From Sphingobium sp. MI1205 (GTDB lineage Bacteria; Pseudomonadota; Alphaproteobacteria; Sphingomonadales; Sphingomonadaceae): a stretch of 64,000 nucleotides of DNA. The stretch spans positions 186,001 through 250,000 of the forward strand of contig NZ_CP005189.1 in NCBI RefSeq assembly GCF_001563285.1. The letters are read 5' to 3'. Positions 51,095 through 59,028 of this stretch are shown in pieces; position 1 is the stretch's first letter; every line of letters begins with the position of its first letter. Below the pieces are notes generated by a model. That model was not told the origin of the DNA and did no database searches. It saw only the letters and a list, made by a program, of their open reading frames with translations. A program made the translations under genes and the position numbers.

Positions 51095-52261
51095 GTGGAT
51101 ATCAGCTTTTCGGAAGAGCAAGAGGCCATTCGCGACAGCGTGCGGAAGGTCTGCGACCAGTTCGATGATGACTATTGGTCGAAGCGCGAAGAGGAAAAGA
51201 CCTTCCCGTTCGAATTCCACAAAGCGATGGCCGACGCCGGCTGGCTCGGCATCACCATGCCTGAGGAACTGGGCGGCGCCAATCTGGGCGTGACCGAAGC
51301 CGCGATCATGATGCATGAGGTATCGGCCAGTGCCGGCGGCTATTCCGCGGCGAGCACGATCCACCTCAATATCTTCGGCCCGCATGCGGTCGTCGTGCAC
51401 GGCACCCCGGAACAGAAGGAGCGCATGCTGCTCCCGCTGATCAAGGGCGAGGACCGCGCCTGCTTCGGCGTCACCGAGCCCGACGCCGGCCTCGACACCA
51501 CCAGCATCAAGACTTTCGCGACCAAGGTGCCCGGCGGCTACCGCGTCACTGGCCGCAAGATCTGGACCTCGTCGGGCCAGGTCGCCAACAAGATCCTGCT
51601 GTTGACCCGCACCACCCCCAAGGAACAGTGCAAGAAGCCGACCGACGGCATGACGCTGTTCTACACCGATCTCGACAAGTCGCAGATTGAAGTGCGGCGC
51701 ATTCCCAAGATGGGCCGCAACGCGGTCGATTCCAACGCCACGTTCATCGACGATTATTTCGTGCCTGACGAGGACCGGATCGGCGAGGAGGGCAAGGGTT
51801 TCAACTATATCCTGCACAGCCTCAACCCCGAACGTATCCTGGTCGGCATCGAAGCCGTGGGCCTGGGCCGTGGCGCCCTGGCGCGCGCCGCGAAATATGC
51901 CGGTGAGCGCAAGGTGTTCGGCCGCCTGATCGGCCAGAATCAGGGCATACAGCATCCGCTGGCCGAAAACTGGACCTATCTGGAATCGGCCTACTGGATG
52001 ATCATGCGCGCCGCCAACCTCTACGACCAGGGCAAGCCCTGCGGCGCCGAGGCGAATGCGGGCAAGTTCCTGGGCGGCCGTGCGGCGTTCGAGGCCTGCA
52101 CCCGCGCCGTCATGACCCATGGCGGCATGGGCTATTCCAGCGAATATCAGGTGGAACGCCTGTTCCGCGAGTCGATCCTGCTGCGGATCGCGCCGATCAC
52201 CGAGCAACTCATCTTGAGCTTCATCGCCGAGAAGGTGCTCGATCTGCCCAAATCCTACTGA
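51095..52261 (+). CDS. Acyl-CoA dehydrogenase
   Basis: A 388-residue acyl-CoA dehydrogenase: CFGVTEPDAGLDTTSIKTFATKV (substrate/FAD loop), GRKIWTSSGQVANKILLL, LNPERILVGIEAVGLGRGALARAAKYAGERKVFG and MGYSSEYQVERLFRESILLRIAPITEQL. The EGT glutamate at the usual C-terminal site is absent (IAPITEQ), so the base lies elsewhere, as in isovaleryl-CoA-type members. It starts with GTG at 51095 after GGAGGGATTGA. It opens the operon with E1 alpha/beta and a crotonase. Confidence 0.88.
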   Translation: MDISFSEEQEAIRDSVRKVCDQFDDDYWSKREEEKTFPFEFHKAMADAGWLGITMPEELGGANLGVTEAAIMMHEVSASAGGYSAASTIHLNIFGPHAVVVHGTPEQKERMLLPLIKGEDRACFGVTEPDAGLDTTSIKTFATKVPGGYRVTGRKIWTSSGQVANKILLLTRTTPKEQCKKPTDGMTLFYTDLDKSQIEVRRIPKMGRNAVDSNATFIDDYFVPDEDRIGEEGKGFNYILHSLNPERILVGIEAVGLGRGALARAAKYAGERKVFGRLIGQNQGIQHPLAENWTYLESAYWMIMRAANLYDQGKPCGAEANAGKFLGGRAAFEACTRAVMTHGGMGYSSEYQVERLFRESILLRIAPITEQLILSFIAEKVLDLPKSY

Positions 52262-52283
52262 TCAGCCCAACTGGAGAGGCGAT

Positions 52284-53267
52284 ATGTCGAATTACCCGAA
52301 GCCAGATGCGGCGACGCTTCTGGAAATCTACAAGAAGGCCGCACTGATCCGGCTCAACGATGAGCGCGTCATCAGGGAGATGACCGCGGGCAAGCTGATC
52401 ATGCCCTTCTATTCGTCGCAGGGTCAGGAGATCATCCCTTCGTCCGTCGCGGCGAACCTGACCGACGAAGACTATATCTGCACCATCTATCGCGGCACGC
52501 ACGATATGCTGGCCAAGGGCTTTCCGCTGGAAGCGCTGTGGGGTGAATTGGCCGGCCGCGTCAACGGGTCGTGCAAGGGCAAGGGCGGCCCGATGCACCT
52601 GACCTACCCCAAGAAGGGGATGATGGTCACAACGGGCGTCGTCGGTTCCTCTATGCCGATCGCCGTCGGATTGGGTTGGGCTGCCAAGCTGGACGGCAAG
52701 GGCCAGGTGTCGGTCGCCAATTTCGGTGACGGCGCGGCCAATATCGGCGCCTTCCACGAGTCGATGAACATGGCGGCGCTGTGGGACCTGCCGGTCATCT
52801 TCATCTGCCAAAACAATCGCTATGCCGAACATACCAGCTTTGCCAATTCGACCAAGGTGGAGCGCATTTCCATCCGCGCGGCTGGCTATGGCATGGAAGG
52901 CGTAACCGTGAATGGCAATGATCCCGACGAGATGTACGGCGCGGTCAAGGTGGCGGTCGAGCGCGCCCGTGCAGGCGAAGGCCCGACCCTGATTGAGGCG
53001 ATGACTTTCCGCTTCAACGGCCATCTGGTCGGCGACGCGGCGAAATATATTCCCCGCGAAGAATTGGCGGCCGCGAAGCAGAATGACCCCGTGCCAGCGC
53101 TGCGTGCCCGCCTGCTGGCCGAAAACGTAGCCAGCGAAGCCGATCTCGCCGCGATCGAGGCAGAAATCAAGGCAGCGATCGATGCTGCTGTCGAGGCCGG
53201 CTTTGCAGCCGAATTGCCCGATGTGTCCGAACTGAAGCGCGACGTGTTCGCCTATGACCTTGCTTGA
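52284..53267 (+). CDS. Thiamine-pyrophosphate dehydrogenase E1 component, alpha subunit
   Basis: A 327-residue E1 alpha of the acetoin/pyruvate dehydrogenase type. YRGTHDMLAKG, CKGKGGPMHLTYPKKGMM and the TPP/Mg motif GDGAANIGAFHESMNMAALWDLPVIFICQNN are present. With E1 beta it decarboxylates or cleaves a 2-oxoacid, hydroxyketone or diketone and hands the acyl group to a lipoyl domain. No E2 or E3 gene is adjacent; only a single lipoyl domain exists at 24367. GGAGAGG precedes the ATG. Confidence 0.88.
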   Translation: MSNYPKPDAATLLEIYKKAALIRLNDERVIREMTAGKLIMPFYSSQGQEIIPSSVAANLTDEDYICTIYRGTHDMLAKGFPLEALWGELAGRVNGSCKGKGGPMHLTYPKKGMMVTTGVVGSSMPIAVGLGWAAKLDGKGQVSVANFGDGAANIGAFHESMNMAALWDLPVIFICQNNRYAEHTSFANSTKVERISIRAAGYGMEGVTVNGNDPDEMYGAVKVAVERARAGEGPTLIEAMTFRFNGHLVGDAAKYIPREELAAAKQNDPVPALRARLLAENVASEADLAAIEAEIKAAIDAAVEAGFAAELPDVSELKRDVFAYDLA

Positions 53268-53275
53268 GGCCCGCC

Positions 53276-54259
53276 ATGAATGAACCTAAGAAAATGAACA
53301 TGATCGAGGCCATCAACCGGGCCTTGCACGATGCCTGCGCGGCCGATTCCAAAGTGCTAGCGCTGGGCGAGGATCTCGCCGACCATGAGGAAGGCGGCGT
53401 CGTCGGCATCACCAAGGGCTTGTCGACCGCCTTTGGCACCGACCGCATCAAATCCACGCCGATTTCCGAGCAGGCGATCATGGGCGCCGCGATCGGTGCA
53501 TCGCTGGTCGGCTATCGTCCGGTGGCCGAGATCATGCTGATGAACTTCGTCACCGTGGCGATGGACATGATCACAAACCACGCCGCGAAGCTGCGCTTCA
53601 TGTCGGGCGGTCAGACGAGCGTGCCGATCGTCATCCGCACCATGACTGGCAGCGGTTTTTCGCAGGGCGGGCAGCACAGCGACTATCTGGAAGCCTGGTT
53701 TGCCCATACCCCCGGCATCAAGGTGGTGGCACCGTCAAATCCGGCGGACGCTTATGGCCTGCTGCGCGCGGCAATTGAGGACCCGGATCCCGTCATGTTC
53801 ATCGAGAGCATGCCGCTTTACTGGACCCCGGCCGAAGTGGATTTCCAGCCGGTACCTCTGGGCAAGGCGAAGATCAGCCGCGAAGGATCGGACGTGACCA
53901 TCATTTCCTATGCGATTGGCGCAGTGCACGCGCTGGCCGCCGCGGAAAAGTTGGCAGCTGACGGCATTTCTGCCGAGGTCATCGACCTGCGGACCATCTC
54001 GCCCTGGGATCGCGAGGCTGTTTTGGCTTCGGTCTCCAAGACGGGCCGCGCCGTGGTCGTCCATGAAGCGGTCAAGGAATATGGCGTTGGTGCAGAAATC
54101 TCATCGGTCCTGCACGAGCAACTCTGGGACAAGCTGGAGGGGCCGGTGCAGCGCGTGGGCGGTGCATATAGCCCGGTGCCTTTCTCCAAGCCGCTTGAGT
54201 TGGCGTTCGCGCCCAACCCCGCGTCGATCATCGCTGCCGTCAAGGTAGCGCTGGGCTGA
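53276..54259 (+). CDS. Thiamine-pyrophosphate dehydrogenase E1 component, beta subunit
   Basis: A 327-residue E1 beta subunit: MIEAINRALHDACAADSKVLALGEDLADHEEGG, EQAIMGAAIGASLVGYRPVAEIM, MTGSGFSQGGQHSDYLEAWFAHTPGIKVVAPS and IDLRTISPWDREAVLASVSKTGRAVVVHEA. The alpha/beta pair is close to acetoin dehydrogenase components in length and style. The start at 53276 is chosen over 53264, which overlaps the alpha stop. It follows the alpha gene by 8 nt. Confidence 0.88.
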   Translation: MNEPKKMNMIEAINRALHDACAADSKVLALGEDLADHEEGGVVGITKGLSTAFGTDRIKSTPISEQAIMGAAIGASLVGYRPVAEIMLMNFVTVAMDMITNHAAKLRFMSGGQTSVPIVIRTMTGSGFSQGGQHSDYLEAWFAHTPGIKVVAPSNPADAYGLLRAAIEDPDPVMFIESMPLYWTPAEVDFQPVPLGKAKISREGSDVTIISYAIGAVHALAAAEKLAADGISAEVIDLRTISPWDREAVLASVSKTGRAVVVHEAVKEYGVGAEISSVLHEQLWDKLEGPVQRVGGAYSPVPFSKPLELAFAPNPASIIAAVKVALG

Positions 54260-54268
54260 TCCGGACGA

Positions 54269-54298
54269 TCCGGCTGCCGCCTGGGGGGGGCGGCCGGA
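54269..54298 (+). terminator. GC-rich hairpin with a G8 run
   Basis: GCCGCC (54276-54281) pairs with GGCGGC (54289-54294), flanked by CCGG arms, between E1 beta and the next crotonase gene. A run of eight G bases lies in the loop. It could attenuate transcription or modulate the crotonase level. Confidence 0.3.
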
Positions 54299-54314
54299 CA
54301 TGAGGAATTGCAAC

Positions 54315-55130
54315 ATGATCCAATCGGCGGAAGATGAAAGCTATCTTGTCGAGTTGATCGATGGCGTCCTGCGCCTGTCGTTCAACCGGCCTCAGTTCGG
54401 CAATGCCATACCCAAGACTTCGGTCCCGCACCTGATCGAGCTGTTCCACGCCGCGCAGGCCGATGCGTCGGTGCGCTGCATCCTGGTGCGCGGTGAAGGC
54501 AAGGTCTTTTCCGCCGGTGGCGATATTGCCGGTTTTGCGCAGTCGCTTGAGCAGGATGTCGAGACACGCCAGGCCGACTTCGCTCGCCGCCTGCCGTTGG
54601 CGCGCAAGCTGGTGGAAGCCATCGCCGCCTTTGACGGACCGATCGTCACTTCGGTTCGCGGTGCAGCCGCTGGTGCCGGCCTCTTCTACCCGTTGGTGGC
54701 CGATTATGCGATCGGGGACGAAAGCGCTGCCTTCGTGTTCGCGCATCAACGCGTAGCTCTGTCTCCGGACGGCGGCGTGACTGCGGTACTGCCGCAGGTC
54801 GTCGGCACCCGCATGGCCCGCATGTTGCTGATGACCGCTGCCAAGGTGGATGCGGAAGAGGCCCTGCGCCTTGGCATCCTCCACCGGATCGTCGCTGCCG
54901 ACGCGTTGGAGGACGAGGCAATGAAGATGGCCCGTCGTCTCGCCCGTGCGCCGCAGCTCGCAATCAAAACCGCGAAAAAGCTGGTGAACGACGCCCCGCA
55001 ACAGACGCTGGGCGATATTCTGGATTCAGAGACCGCCGGCATTGTCGCGTGCGTGGGCGATCCCGATTTCGCCGAAGGGGTGCGGGCGTTCCTGGAAAAG
55101 CGGCCGACATCCTTCCCCTCAGCGCAGTGA
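54315..55130 (+). CDS. enoyl-CoA hydratase/isomerase family protein, Asp-type active site
   Basis: A 271-residue crotonase-fold protein. GKVFSAGGDIAGFAQ and VRGAAAGAGLFYPLVADYAIG give the oxyanion half; the classical glutamates are missing and Asp in ALSPDGGVTAVLP takes the base position, as in PaaG-type isomerases. Double-bond shift in an enoyl-CoA is the best guess. The ATG at 54315 is preferred over one at 54300 because GAGGAATTG precedes it. Last gene of the acyl-CoA dehydrogenase/E1 operon, followed by a hairpin. Confidence 0.82.
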   Translation: MIQSAEDESYLVELIDGVLRLSFNRPQFGNAIPKTSVPHLIELFHAAQADASVRCILVRGEGKVFSAGGDIAGFAQSLEQDVETRQADFARRLPLARKLVEAIAAFDGPIVTSVRGAAAGAGLFYPLVADYAIGDESAAFVFAHQRVALSPDGGVTAVLPQVVGTRMARMLLMTAAKVDAEEALRLGILHRIVAADALEDEAMKMARRLARAPQLAIKTAKKLVNDAPQQTLGDILDSETAGIVACVGDPDFAEGVRAFLEKRPTSFPSAQ

Positions 55131-55159
55131 CTCTGGCGTCGCCCATTTGAAATGATGAG

Positions 55160-55180
55160 GCACGCCCCGAAAGGGCGTGC
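55160..55180 (+). terminator. Terminator hairpin after crotonase gene
   Basis: GCACGCCC and GGGCGTGC form a perfect 8-bp stem around a 5-nt CGAAA loop, 30 bp after the stop at 55130. No T tract. From here to 55500 no feature is recognised. Confidence 0.55.
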
Positions 55181-55499
55181 TCCCGGGACGGTGGGCCCGC
55201 AAGCTGAGCGAGGGCAGGCATATGGCTGTCGAGGCCGCAACGGGCAGTCGATGACACTGCACCGATGTGCTCCACAACCTGCTCTCGCAGATCAATCTCG
55301 CATGGCAAAACAGTCCGTCTGATGAGCTTGAGTAGAGTTGAGCACCTACATCTTTCGCTCATGACCGGTTTCCAAAGCTTGCCATTGCTAACGGCGAATG
55401 GCCGCCATATTGACCGGCTGAGCGGATTAGACTTGGCGAACCAAAACAGCAAGTTTGGAGGGATTGAGGGCGGCGAGACGCGGGCATCGCAGCGGCAAC

Positions 55500-55909
55500 G
55501 CACGCGTTTCCACAGTTCCGGATCTCAAAACGCTGGACGCAGCAGCCGCTATGGATGTTGTCGATCGGTTCGATCTTCCCACCCTTCTGGCCGCGAGCGA
55601 GGCTATGACCCTGGAGGGCAAGGGTGCGCTCGTCACCTATTCGCGAAAGATCTTCATTCCGCTGACGCAGCTTTGCCGCGACGTCTGCCATTATTGCACC
55701 TTCGCGGTCCCGCGGTCCCGTCGTCCCGCGCAGCCAGCCTCTATCTGTCCCGCACCGACCTTCTCGCCCTAGCCCGCGCCGGCGCGGCGGCGGGATGCCG
55801 CGAGGCGCTGTTCACGCTCGGCGATAGGCCGGAACTGCGGTACAGCGCCGCACGGGCAGATCGCATCGGCGATTGGATTCGGAAAATTCAGGCAGGACAT
55901 CACGCCTGA
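55500..55909 (+). pseudogene. cofG: FO synthase (CofG-type radical SAM) remnant, frameshifted and truncated
   Basis: A decayed gene for the N-terminal part of 7,8-didemethyl-8-hydroxy-5-deazariboflavin (FO) synthase. The hallmark VTYSRKIFIPLTQLCRDVCHYCTFA, including the radical-SAM C-x3-C-x2-C cluster, is intact. The frame then shifts at a tandem duplication of CGCGGTCC (55703-55710 and 55711-55718); removing one copy restores CTFAVPSSRAASLYLS and LARAGAAAGCREALFTLGD. Homology is lost after about 55855, so the rest of CofG and all of CofH are missing. FO is the deazaflavin core of cofactor F420. Confidence 0.82.
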
Positions 55910-55994
55910 TCTCTGTATTTTGGATCTGGCCTTCAGAGCGGACTGAACTTGCGGAATGCTTCGCGCGATCACGAGGCGGCGCGGCTAATGGCCC

Positions 55995-56612
55995 CTATCG
56001 TGGGATGGCTGGCGCCGCCCCGCGATCAGGCATCCCCTGATTGAGCGCCAGTACGATCTTTGTCGCCGTGTCTTCGGCCACCGCTGCAAGGATAGGCGGC
56101 AGCAGCAGGTTCATGACGGGGCCTGAACCGCCGCTGGCGTTGATCTCCAAGCGGCAACTCAGCATCGCGCCTTGGCTGACAGCCGCATGACCTGCCGCGG
56201 CTTGGCCATGCTCCAACCGCCGTCCCGTGAGGCGGGACAGCAGCCAGCGCAGCCATGTCGCCCGCCATCGCGCCCATCGGTTCTGGCTTGGTGACGTTTC
56301 GGCCGCCCCTTCGCCAGACATGATCCCGGCAATCCGGAAAGCACCCTCGCCGGCGAAGGGCTCATCAATGCCTTGAAGCGTGAAGGCGACATGGCTGGGC
56401 TCGACCCATTCGGTGATGGTCACATCAAAATCAGCCGTGCGCGAAAGCCCGGCCAACTCCCCCCTGACCGTCCATCGCGAATGACGATCATCGATCGTCT
56501 GATGCCGTTGATACCCTGCGAGCAACGGCGCCCATTGATCCATATCGCTGATGAACGCCCAGGCATCGGCAGGGGACGCGGCAGTCAGCCGCTCTATCTC
56601 AACTACGGGCAT
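55995..56612 (-). CDS. SRPBCC/CoxG-like lipid-binding-fold protein
   Basis: A 205-residue START/SRPBCC-fold protein: PVVEIERLTAASPADAWAFISDMDQWAPLLAGYQ at the N-terminus and FDVTITEWVEPSHVAFTLQG. The C-terminal third has a hydrophobic segment PVMNLLLPPILAAVAEDTATKIVLAL typical of CoxG-like proteins. These bind hydrophobic ligands or help deliver enzymes to membranes. It begins 1 nt after the flavoprotein stop, so the two are co-translated; it may chaperone or deliver the flavoprotein's substrate. Confidence 0.7.
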   Translation of the reverse strand: MPVVEIERLTAASPADAWAFISDMDQWAPLLAGYQRHQTIDDRHSRWTVRGELAGLSRTADFDVTITEWVEPSHVAFTLQGIDEPFAGEGAFRIAGIMSGEGAAETSPSQNRWARWRATWLRWLLSRLTGRRLEHGQAAAGHAAVSQGAMLSCRLEINASGGSGPVMNLLLPPILAAVAEDTATKIVLALNQGMPDRGAAPAIPR

Positions 56613-56613
56613 A

Positions 56614-58239
56614 TCAGAACCGATTGCTGCCGGCAGCGGCGGAGCGCCCGGCGATGTGGCCGAATGTCAGCGCCGGGCCGATCGTGCCGCCGGCGCCCGG
56701 ATAGGACATGCCGGTGAAGCTGGCCATCGCATTGCCTGCCGCATAGAGGCCGGGCACGATCCCACCACGACTGGACAGCACCTCGGCCCGGCTGTTGACG
56801 CGAGGGCCGCCGCGCGTCCCGATCGTGCCGATACGCAGTTCGCACGCGAAAAACGGCGCCTTGTCGAGCGGACCAAGCGTTTGGAACGCGCCCTCCAGTT
56901 CCCGGTCGCCATAATAGCGGTCATAGGCGCTCTCGCCGCGATGGAAGTCCGGGTCCACGCCCTTGGCCGCGTTGGCGTTGAAGCGAGCGACGGTGTCCTC
57001 CAGCCCATCCGGGTCGACGCCGATTGCCTGGGCAAGGTCCCGGATAGTTTCCCCTGTCGCCAGCCAGCGCGGGATGGGATCGCCGGGCATGCGGGTCATG
57101 AAAGTATATTTATCCAGATAGTCCCGGTGCACGATCACCCAGGCCCGCGCATTGGGGAAACCGAAGCTGGTGGGATCGAACGCCCGCATCGCCAGGCAGA
57201 CGTCGTGATAGCTCAGGGCTTCGTTGACGAAGCGCTTGCCCTGCGCGTTGACGATGATGGAGCCGGGGCTGTGCCGTTCCGCCGATGTCAGGCGGTTGAG
57301 TTGATGCCCCTCATAATCCTCGCCGGGGATGCGCACCGAGGCATGATACCAGGCCTCGCACATGTTGCCGAGTTCGGCGCCGGCTTCTATCGCCATCAAC
57401 AGGCCATCGCCTTCATTGAAGGGCGGACTGAGCGGAGCGGCCTCCGGCCCGTAGATGAAGTCCTTGACCAGATTTGCATTCCATTCAAAGCCGCCCGATG
57501 CGATCACGACCCCCCGCCGCGCGCCGATCCGGACAGACCTGCCATTTTCTTCGGCATGGAGCCCGGTGACGACGCCGTCCTCAATCACCAGCCGCTGCGC
57601 GCGCACGCCGCGCCGCATGGCAATGCCCTTGTCCCTGGCCGCCTTGATCAGCCCGGCCATCAGCGCGTGGCCGGTTCCTACCAAATCTTTCGCCATGCGA
57701 TCCGCGATCATCGCGGGATCGAGCAGATTGGTCTTGCCGTCCGCGACATCGGCGAGCGAAACCGGGATCGGGAAATGCGGACTCATCCGCAGCGCCGGAC
57801 GCAATTCGCCCAGCTCGCCTGCAGGAAACAGGCGGGCTGTCAGCGAACGGCCGATCTTGCCGCCTTCCAGTTCCGGATGATAGTCCGGAATGGTGAGCGC
57901 GACGAATTCCAGTTCCGTTTCCGCCTCCAGAAAGCGGATCACGTCAGGAGCGGCATCGACATAGGTTTCGCACAGCGCCTCGTCCATCTTGCCCAACGAC
58001 AAGCGCCGCAGATAGGCGAGCGCTTCCTCGCGGCTGTCGCTCGCCCCGACCTCGTGCATATGCGCATTGTTCGGAATCCAGGGCAGGCCGCCCGAAACCG
58101 CGCTGGTGCCGCCGAGCTTGTCGGAGCGTTCCAAAATCAGCACGTCGGCACCCTGATTCCGGGCGCTGAGCGCCGCCGACAGGCCCGCCGATCCCGATCC
58201 GATGACGACGACGTCCGCCGTCATGTCCCAACTGTCCAT
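56614..58239 (-). CDS. FAD-dependent dehydrogenase, 3-ketosteroid delta1-dehydrogenase-like
   Basis: A 541-residue flavoprotein of the KstD branch: VVVIGSGSAGLSAALSARNQGADVLILERSDKLGGTSAVSGG (FAD Rossmann), PWIPNN, IASGGFEWNANLV, GLYAAGNAMASFTGMSYPGAGGTIGPALTFGHIAG (C-terminal FAD/active-site segment). The GxSYPGAGGTIGPAL stretch is typical of KstD and relatives, which introduce C=C next to a ring ketone. GAGGAAGAGCG precedes the start at 58239. It forms an operon with the CoxG-like gene. Confidence 0.87.
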   Translation of the reverse strand: MDSWDMTADVVVIGSGSAGLSAALSARNQGADVLILERSDKLGGTSAVSGGLPWIPNNAHMHEVGASDSREEALAYLRRLSLGKMDEALCETYVDAAPDVIRFLEAETELEFVALTIPDYHPELEGGKIGRSLTARLFPAGELGELRPALRMSPHFPIPVSLADVADGKTNLLDPAMIADRMAKDLVGTGHALMAGLIKAARDKGIAMRRGVRAQRLVIEDGVVTGLHAEENGRSVRIGARRGVVIASGGFEWNANLVKDFIYGPEAAPLSPPFNEGDGLLMAIEAGAELGNMCEAWYHASVRIPGEDYEGHQLNRLTSAERHSPGSIIVNAQGKRFVNEALSYHDVCLAMRAFDPTSFGFPNARAWVIVHRDYLDKYTFMTRMPGDPIPRWLATGETIRDLAQAIGVDPDGLEDTVARFNANAAKGVDPDFHRGESAYDRYYGDRELEGAFQTLGPLDKAPFFACELRIGTIGTRGGPRVNSRAEVLSSRGGIVPGLYAAGNAMASFTGMSYPGAGGTIGPALTFGHIAGRSAAAGSNRF

Positions 58240-58299
58240 CGCTCTTCCTCTCTTGTTCTTGCCCCGGCTTTGTGCCTTGTGGAGTCGTGAAAATAGCGG

Positions 58300-58836
58300 T
58301 CAGGCCTCCGTCCCGGTCCGCGCCGTTGCCCGCGCGCGGTGGAGGGCGCCTTCATCCTCGGCCTCGCGGCTGAAATGCCCGATCAATGTTTCCAGATCAC
58401 CGACGAAGCGGCGCTCTCCCGCCACGCCGAGAACGGTCCGGATTTCACGGATCAGCGCCATCGACGCATCATTCAGCGGCGGTACGATGGCGCGGCCGCG
58501 CGGCGTCAGGCGGATTTCGACCCAGCGCCGGTCGGCTGCGGCGCGGTCCCGAGTGATCAGCCCGTCCCGCTCCAGCCGGGTGAGTGTCTGGCCGATCGCC
58601 GCCGGGCCGAGACTCAATTGCTGTGACAGCGCCTTGGACGTGAGCGGTTCCGTGCGGCTCAGTTCGTAAAGAATATAGGTGCCGGCCGGGCTTACCTCGC
58701 AGGCGGCGGTGCGATTGGCATAGATCGCCGCCTGCAGACGAGCGGCGAGCGTCAGAAGATAGGGCGCGCTGGATTTGATGAGATCGACCGGCACGGGGCC
58801 TACCCCATCGCTTGCCCGGCTGCTGTCTGCGGTCAT
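58300..58836 (-). CDS. MarR-family transcriptional regulator
   Basis: A 178-residue winged-helix regulator. SKALSQQLSLGPAAIGQTLTRLERDGLITRDRAAADRRWVEIRLTPRG is the DNA-binding region. The long frame upstream of 58836 is spurious; the start at MTADSSRAS fits the family. It shares the recognition helix with the MarR protein at 9663. A 20-bp inverted repeat lies upstream, and the gene is divergent from a Rieske operon, so it probably controls that promoter. Confidence 0.87.
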   Translation of the reverse strand: MTADSSRASDGVGPVPVDLIKSSAPYLLTLAARLQAAIYANRTAACEVSPAGTYILYELSRTEPLTSKALSQQLSLGPAAIGQTLTRLERDGLITRDRAAADRRWVEIRLTPRGRAIVPPLNDASMALIREIRTVLGVAGERRFVGDLETLIGHFSREAEDEGALHRARATARTGTEA

Positions 58837-58922
58837 GTCCGGTCCTGCGCCTTTCCTTCGGCAAGCGAGAGCATTGCCGATCACCGGTCGATAATCCACG
58901 CCGGGACCGAGGTACAGCAAAA

Positions 58923-58942
58923 TATTATAGTAGCATAATATC
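58923..58942. promoter_or_regulatory. MarR-type operator palindrome
   Basis: ATATTAT (58923-58929) and ATAATAT (58936-58942) are perfect inverted arms with a 6-nt spacer, between the divergent MarR (58836) and Rieske (59029) genes. The inner 12 bp, TATAGTAGCATA, match the recurring regulon element at 10 of 12 positions. Confidence 0.6.
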
Positions 58943-59028
58943 TTCATCTTGCTAATCTCGCCTCCAACGGAGCAAGGCGACCCAACGCCACCCGCATGAT
59001 GGTCGTCAGTCCGGCCAAGGAGAGGCGC

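Noticed and set aside
56551..58290. Plus-strand open frame of 579 residues
   Set aside because: It is antisense to the KstD-like flavoprotein, which has a full FAD-binding fold.
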